A program made the position numbers and the translations under genes. Shown here piece after piece: positions 4,584 through 6,860 of a stretch of DNA of 6,860 nt. Origin of the DNA: Candidatus Fischerbacteria bacterium RBG_13_37_8 (GTDB lineage Bacteria; Acidobacteriota; HRBIN11; MFGW01); NCBI GenBank assembly GCA_001780385.1, contig MFGW01000071.1, forward strand, positions 1 through 6,860, read 5' to 3'. Numbering within the stretch: position 1 is the stretch's first letter; each line of letters begins with the position of its first letter. The notes beneath the pieces were generated by a model. That model saw nothing but the letters and a program-made list of their open reading frames with translations, made no database searches and was not told the origin of the DNA.

Positions 4584-5243
4584 ATGAGACTCATCCATGT
4601 AATTTCAATTATTTTAATCGTATTGCTGGTTCAATGTATTGCCAGTGCGGAAACGAAAAAGTATCAGTACAAGTGTGAGCTTACCGATCCTGCAGGAGAT
4701 CTTGAAGAATCCAATAAAGATAAGGGCAAAGATATTGTAAAATTAAATCTCAACAGTGACGGAAAGGAACTTCATGTTACTGCACATTTTAAAGATAAGC
4801 TATCCACTTCCCTCAATAAGGATATGGCAGGTGCAGTTATGAGACTTAATATTGATACTGATAACAAGGCAACTACAGGAGGTAAACCATTCTTCTCTAA
4901 AGCTGCCGGTTTTGAATACATAATAAAAATATATGCATGTATCAGCTATGGAGACCAGGGTGAAGCCTGTTCCGGTTCCCTGGGGAATGTAAAACCTGTA
5001 AGCTATTTTTCATCATTCTCACCTGAGAAATATCAGCAGGATAGTAATACATCAGAGGGTACGCATGACTTCAGATGGCAATCTTCCCGTAAAGATATCA
5101 AGGATACCATTCTTGAAGCTTCAATACCGTATGCTGAAATGGGAGTCAAGAGCGGACAGACTGTCCGTTTCCTGATCCGTGAAGAAGATTCATTTTTTAA
5201 TGATACAGGATTTTTCCCTGAATTCCTTTTCACCTTCAAATAG
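4584..5243 (+). CDS. Secreted protein of probable beta-sandwich (CBM9/DOMON-like) type
   Basis: The 219-residue product begins with a classical Sec signal peptide: MRLIHV, a hydrophobic stretch ISIILIVLLVQCI, and a likely cut after ASA near residue 22. C18 in LVQC resembles a lipobox, but the Q before it is unusual, so a lipoprotein is less likely. The mature part starts with a DPAGD motif, then DIVKLNLNSDGKELHVTAHF, an NIDTDNKATTGG turn and a closing ILEASIPYAEMGVKSGQTVR strand pair. This layout resembles carbohydrate-binding or DOMON-like beta-sandwich domains that stand at the start of extracellular proteins, where D and N residues bind calcium or sugar; here it is the whole protein. A strong ribosome binding site (AGGAGGA) and the promoter at 4525 support the start. 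The gene stands alone between a MITE-like element and a hairpin. Export is fairly sure; fold and ligand are inferred. Confidence 0.75.
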   Translation: MRLIHVISIILIVLLVQCIASAETKKYQYKCELTDPAGDLEESNKDKGKDIVKLNLNSDGKELHVTAHFKDKLSTSLNKDMAGAVMRLNIDTDNKATTGGKPFFSKAAGFEYIIKIYACISYGDQGEACSGSLGNVKPVSYFSSFSPEKYQQDSNTSEGTHDFRWQSSRKDIKDTILEASIPYAEMGVKSGQTVRFLIREEDSFFNDTGFFPEFLFTFK

Positions 5244-5245
5244 GG

Positions 5246-5281
5246 AATTAGGGACGGTCACTTAGGCGACTGTCCCTAATT
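5246..5281 (+). terminator. REP-like hairpin, probable terminator
   Basis: AATTAGGGACGGTC (5246-5259) pairs over all 14 positions with GACTGTCCCTAATT (5268-5281), counting one G:U wobble, around an 8-nt loop. It starts three bases after the stop codon of the secreted protein. The core AATTAGGGAC.GTCAC resembles dispersed palindromes seen in many copies in some bacterial genomes, often linked to REP-associated transposases. No T-run follows directly. Confidence 0.6.
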
Positions 5282-5282
5282 T

Positions 5283-5337
5283 AAGGAAGCATAAATGATG
5301 TCTAATGAAACTGGGTAAATATATTACCTTCCTTTTT
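5283..5337 (+). terminator. Possible second terminator hairpin
   Basis: AAGGAAG (5283-5289) can pair with CTTCCTT (5328-5334), with an inner GGTAA / TTACC stem, and TTTTT ends at 5337. The long loop and AT-rich inner stem make it weak. Confidence 0.25.
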
Positions 5338-5381
5338 AGTGTATCTTCTTCATTCCTTATTGTAAAATTGCTCATGTGTGA

Positions 5382-5618
5382 AAAGGATTTTCCTGTCCCT
5401 TTTTATTGCTCAATGCAGGAGCGGATACCAAACTGAAGAACTATTACAGAGACACTGCTTTGTTGATAGCTTCCGCGAGGGGATCTGAGGAAATAGTGCG
5501 TATTCTAATAACTGCAGGAGTAGATATCAGAGCAAAAAATTACTGTGGTCTTAATGCATTGAAAATTGCAGAAGAGCATCATCATTATTCGGTGGTCAAT
5601 ATCTTAAAAGCCAAATGA
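5382..5618 (+). pseudogene. Ankyrin-repeat protein fragment lacking its 5' end
   Basis: The frame reads FLLLNAGADTKLKNYYRDTA, then LLIASARGSEEIVRILITAG, VDIRAKNYCGLNALKIAEEH and HHYSVVNILKAK. This is the end of one ankyrin repeat (LLLNAGAD), one full repeat (DTALLIASARGSEEIVRILITAGVDIRAKN) and a last, slightly degenerate repeat. Ankyrin repeats bind other proteins and come in arrays with a capping N-terminal part, which is absent. The frame is closed upstream by TGA at 5379-5381, and the first possible start (TTG 5406) falls inside a repeat helix and has no ribosome binding site. It is therefore best read as the 3' remnant of a longer gene, cut near 5395. It shares its reading frame with the next ORF, separated by the TGA at 5616-5618. 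Confidence 0.65.
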
Positions 5619-5657
5619 TTATATATTTTTGAAAACTGGTATAAAGAATATTTGAAG

Positions 5658-6860
5658 ATGATATCTCCAGGCAAACCGGAAGATCAGCCTATACCTTTTT
5701 TGGCAAAAGCATTTGCAAAGGAATCTGATGATGGCATGATTGCACGAGAAATAGACAGTGTGCTTGATATTCGGTATTTGCTGCTGAAATGTATGATTCT
5801 TGGCATCGAAATACCTCGATATATAAATCCAAAAGAGTATAAAGATAATTTCTTTTTATTATTCCGACGGCTGGGTGAATTGAATACAGTAAATACTTGC
5901 TGCAAAATTTCCTCAAAAAATTCAAAAACTATAAAGAAAGTAATTAAAGATTTTGAAAAATTATTGAAAGAAAACGCACAAAAAGCAGAAAATCTTTTTG
6001 AAGAAGAAATGAGCGGGTTATTTAATGAACGTATTTCTGAATGGGAAAAATTATGCAGCTATGTCATCAGCAAAATTCAGAAATCAGGTTCTGCTCTTTC
6101 TGGTATGCCTGCGCGCATTGATAAAAGCTGGTATGGATGCGAAATAATTAGAATACATAATCAAATCTTCACTATAATGAAATGCGCTGATAGGTATATT
6201 GATACCTCGATATATAAAAAGCGATTACAAGAAGCAAACAATACTTATTTTGCTCTTGGGTTAAAAGAATATAATGCTTTTTCAAATTGCCGGGATAGCT
6301 CACAATATCCAAAATCATCTCACTGGTGGTATTATTCTATCCCGGAAATGATCGAGCTTTTCGATTACAATGCTCTCATTTTTAAAAATGCATATCAACC
6401 TTCACCCGAAGAATTAGAAGAGTGGGCAAATAATGCTGAAACATATGAGCCTGAACAGGATTGGGAATACATGCTTGATTCGGAATGTTACTGGGATATT
6501 CATATCAAATTGGCAACTGATCCTAATTGTCCGAAGAACTGGTTTTCCCTTCACTGCCTCTATAATATTGCCCATAGTCTTGTAGCCGGGATAAGAGATA
6601 AACGCCTGAATTGTCATGAATCGTGTCAAAAGCAACTTGCGGATTTAATTGCACGAATGCAAGGAAAAGAAAGCAGCAAAATTCAAAAAATGCTCCTTTA
6701 TATTGAAGAAATAAGAAAACATGAGTACCCGATATTGCTTCATGTTGGGTCATATGATTTCTACGTATGCGATTTAATAAAAAATGATACTCCGGATTTT
6801 AAAAAAGAACCTGCAGCGAGTAGGCAGAACGCTAGCATCTTCTCTCAAAAACAGATCAAA
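5658..6860 (+). CDS. Long unrecognised protein, incomplete at the right edge
   Basis: From ATG 5658 the frame stays open for 401 codons to the last base of the window with no stop, while the other frames are heavily interrupted. I recognise no domain. The start MISPGKPEDQPIPFLAKAFA is followed by a region with many lysines and glutamates at about residues 83-125 (KTIKKVIKDFEKLLKENAQK, then AENLFEEEM) that probably forms a coiled coil. A tryptophan/tyrosine-rich middle follows (HWWYYSIPEMIELFDYNALI around 222-241), then an acidic segment with EPEQDWEYMLDSECYWDIH. Cysteines are frequent but do not form a clear zinc-binding pair pattern. No signal peptide or membrane segment is seen, so it is likely cytoplasmic. 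There is no Shine-Dalgarno before 5658; the frame is open back to the TGA at 5616, so the true start is uncertain or the gene may once have been joined to the ankyrin part. Confidence 0.7.
   Translation, partial: MISPGKPEDQPIPFLAKAFAKESDDGMIAREIDSVLDIRYLLLKCMILGIEIPRYINPKEYKDNFFLLFRRLGELNTVNTCCKISSKNSKTIKKVIKDFEKLLKENAQKAENLFEEEMSGLFNERISEWEKLCSYVISKIQKSGSALSGMPARIDKSWYGCEIIRIHNQIFTIMKCADRYIDTSIYKKRLQEANNTYFALGLKEYNAFSNCRDSSQYPKSSHWWYYSIPEMIELFDYNALIFKNAYQPSPEELEEWANNAETYEPEQDWEYMLDSECYWDIHIKLATDPNCPKNWFSLHCLYNIAHSLVAGIRDKRLNCHESCQKQLADLIARMQGKESSKIQKMLLYIEEIRKHEYPILLHVGSYDFYVCDLIKNDTPDFKKEPAASRQNASIFSQKQIK

Noticed and set aside
5684..6753. Several minus-strand open frames of about 75 codons
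   Set aside because: They lie opposite the 401-codon plus-strand frame and have no start signals; they are shadows of it.

Overview
The window reads as a piece of an AT-rich bacterial genome or a mobile replicon integrated in one. The secreted protein with a Sec signal peptide, the sigma70-type promoter and the Shine-Dalgarno sites indicate a bacterium. I cannot name the taxon from sequence alone. The low-GC coding style is broken by a clearly more GC-rich insertion sequence, and the many gene fragments, hairpins and inverted repeats mark it as accessory DNA.

Left part (1-1562): a truncated N-terminal fragment of a tyrosine recombinase lies on the minus strand (97-306), flanked by hairpins. 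It is followed on the plus strand by a short 5' gene stub (485-551) cut by an IS1595/ISXO2-like insertion sequence (about 550-1562). That element has perfect 23-bp terminal inverted repeats and a transposase gene broken by a one-base frameshift; no 8-bp target duplication is visible.

Replication module (1517-3500): the IS abuts a gene for a winged-helix/HTH replication-initiator-like protein. Inside the 3' part of that gene lie four degenerate repeats at 22-23 bp spacing, followed by 40 bp that are 90% A/T. This is the layout of the phage lambda origin inside gene O. The next genes are an 87-aa basic protein (ATGA overlap), a DnaC/DnaI-type AAA+ helicase loader with an unusual insertion of about 60 residues, a possible 34-aa peptide, and a 60-aa protein with an acidic tail behind a very strong ribosome binding site. 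A hairpin terminator follows. Together these look like an initiator plus helicase loader operating on an origin embedded in the initiator gene.

Centre (3500-4583): about 1.1 kb without a convincing gene. Its first 600 bases show only small hairpins. Positions 4111-4326 contain nested long-range helices followed directly by a terminator-like hairpin, so a structured RNA is possible. A palindromic, MITE-like element (4391-4505) flanked by a 7-bp direct repeat comes next.

Right part (4525-6860): a good promoter drives a secreted 219-aa protein of probable beta-sandwich type, ended by a REP-like hairpin. It is followed by a truncated ankyrin-repeat fragment and then, in the same reading frame after one TGA, a long ORF of 401 codons that runs off the right edge and belongs to no family I recognise.
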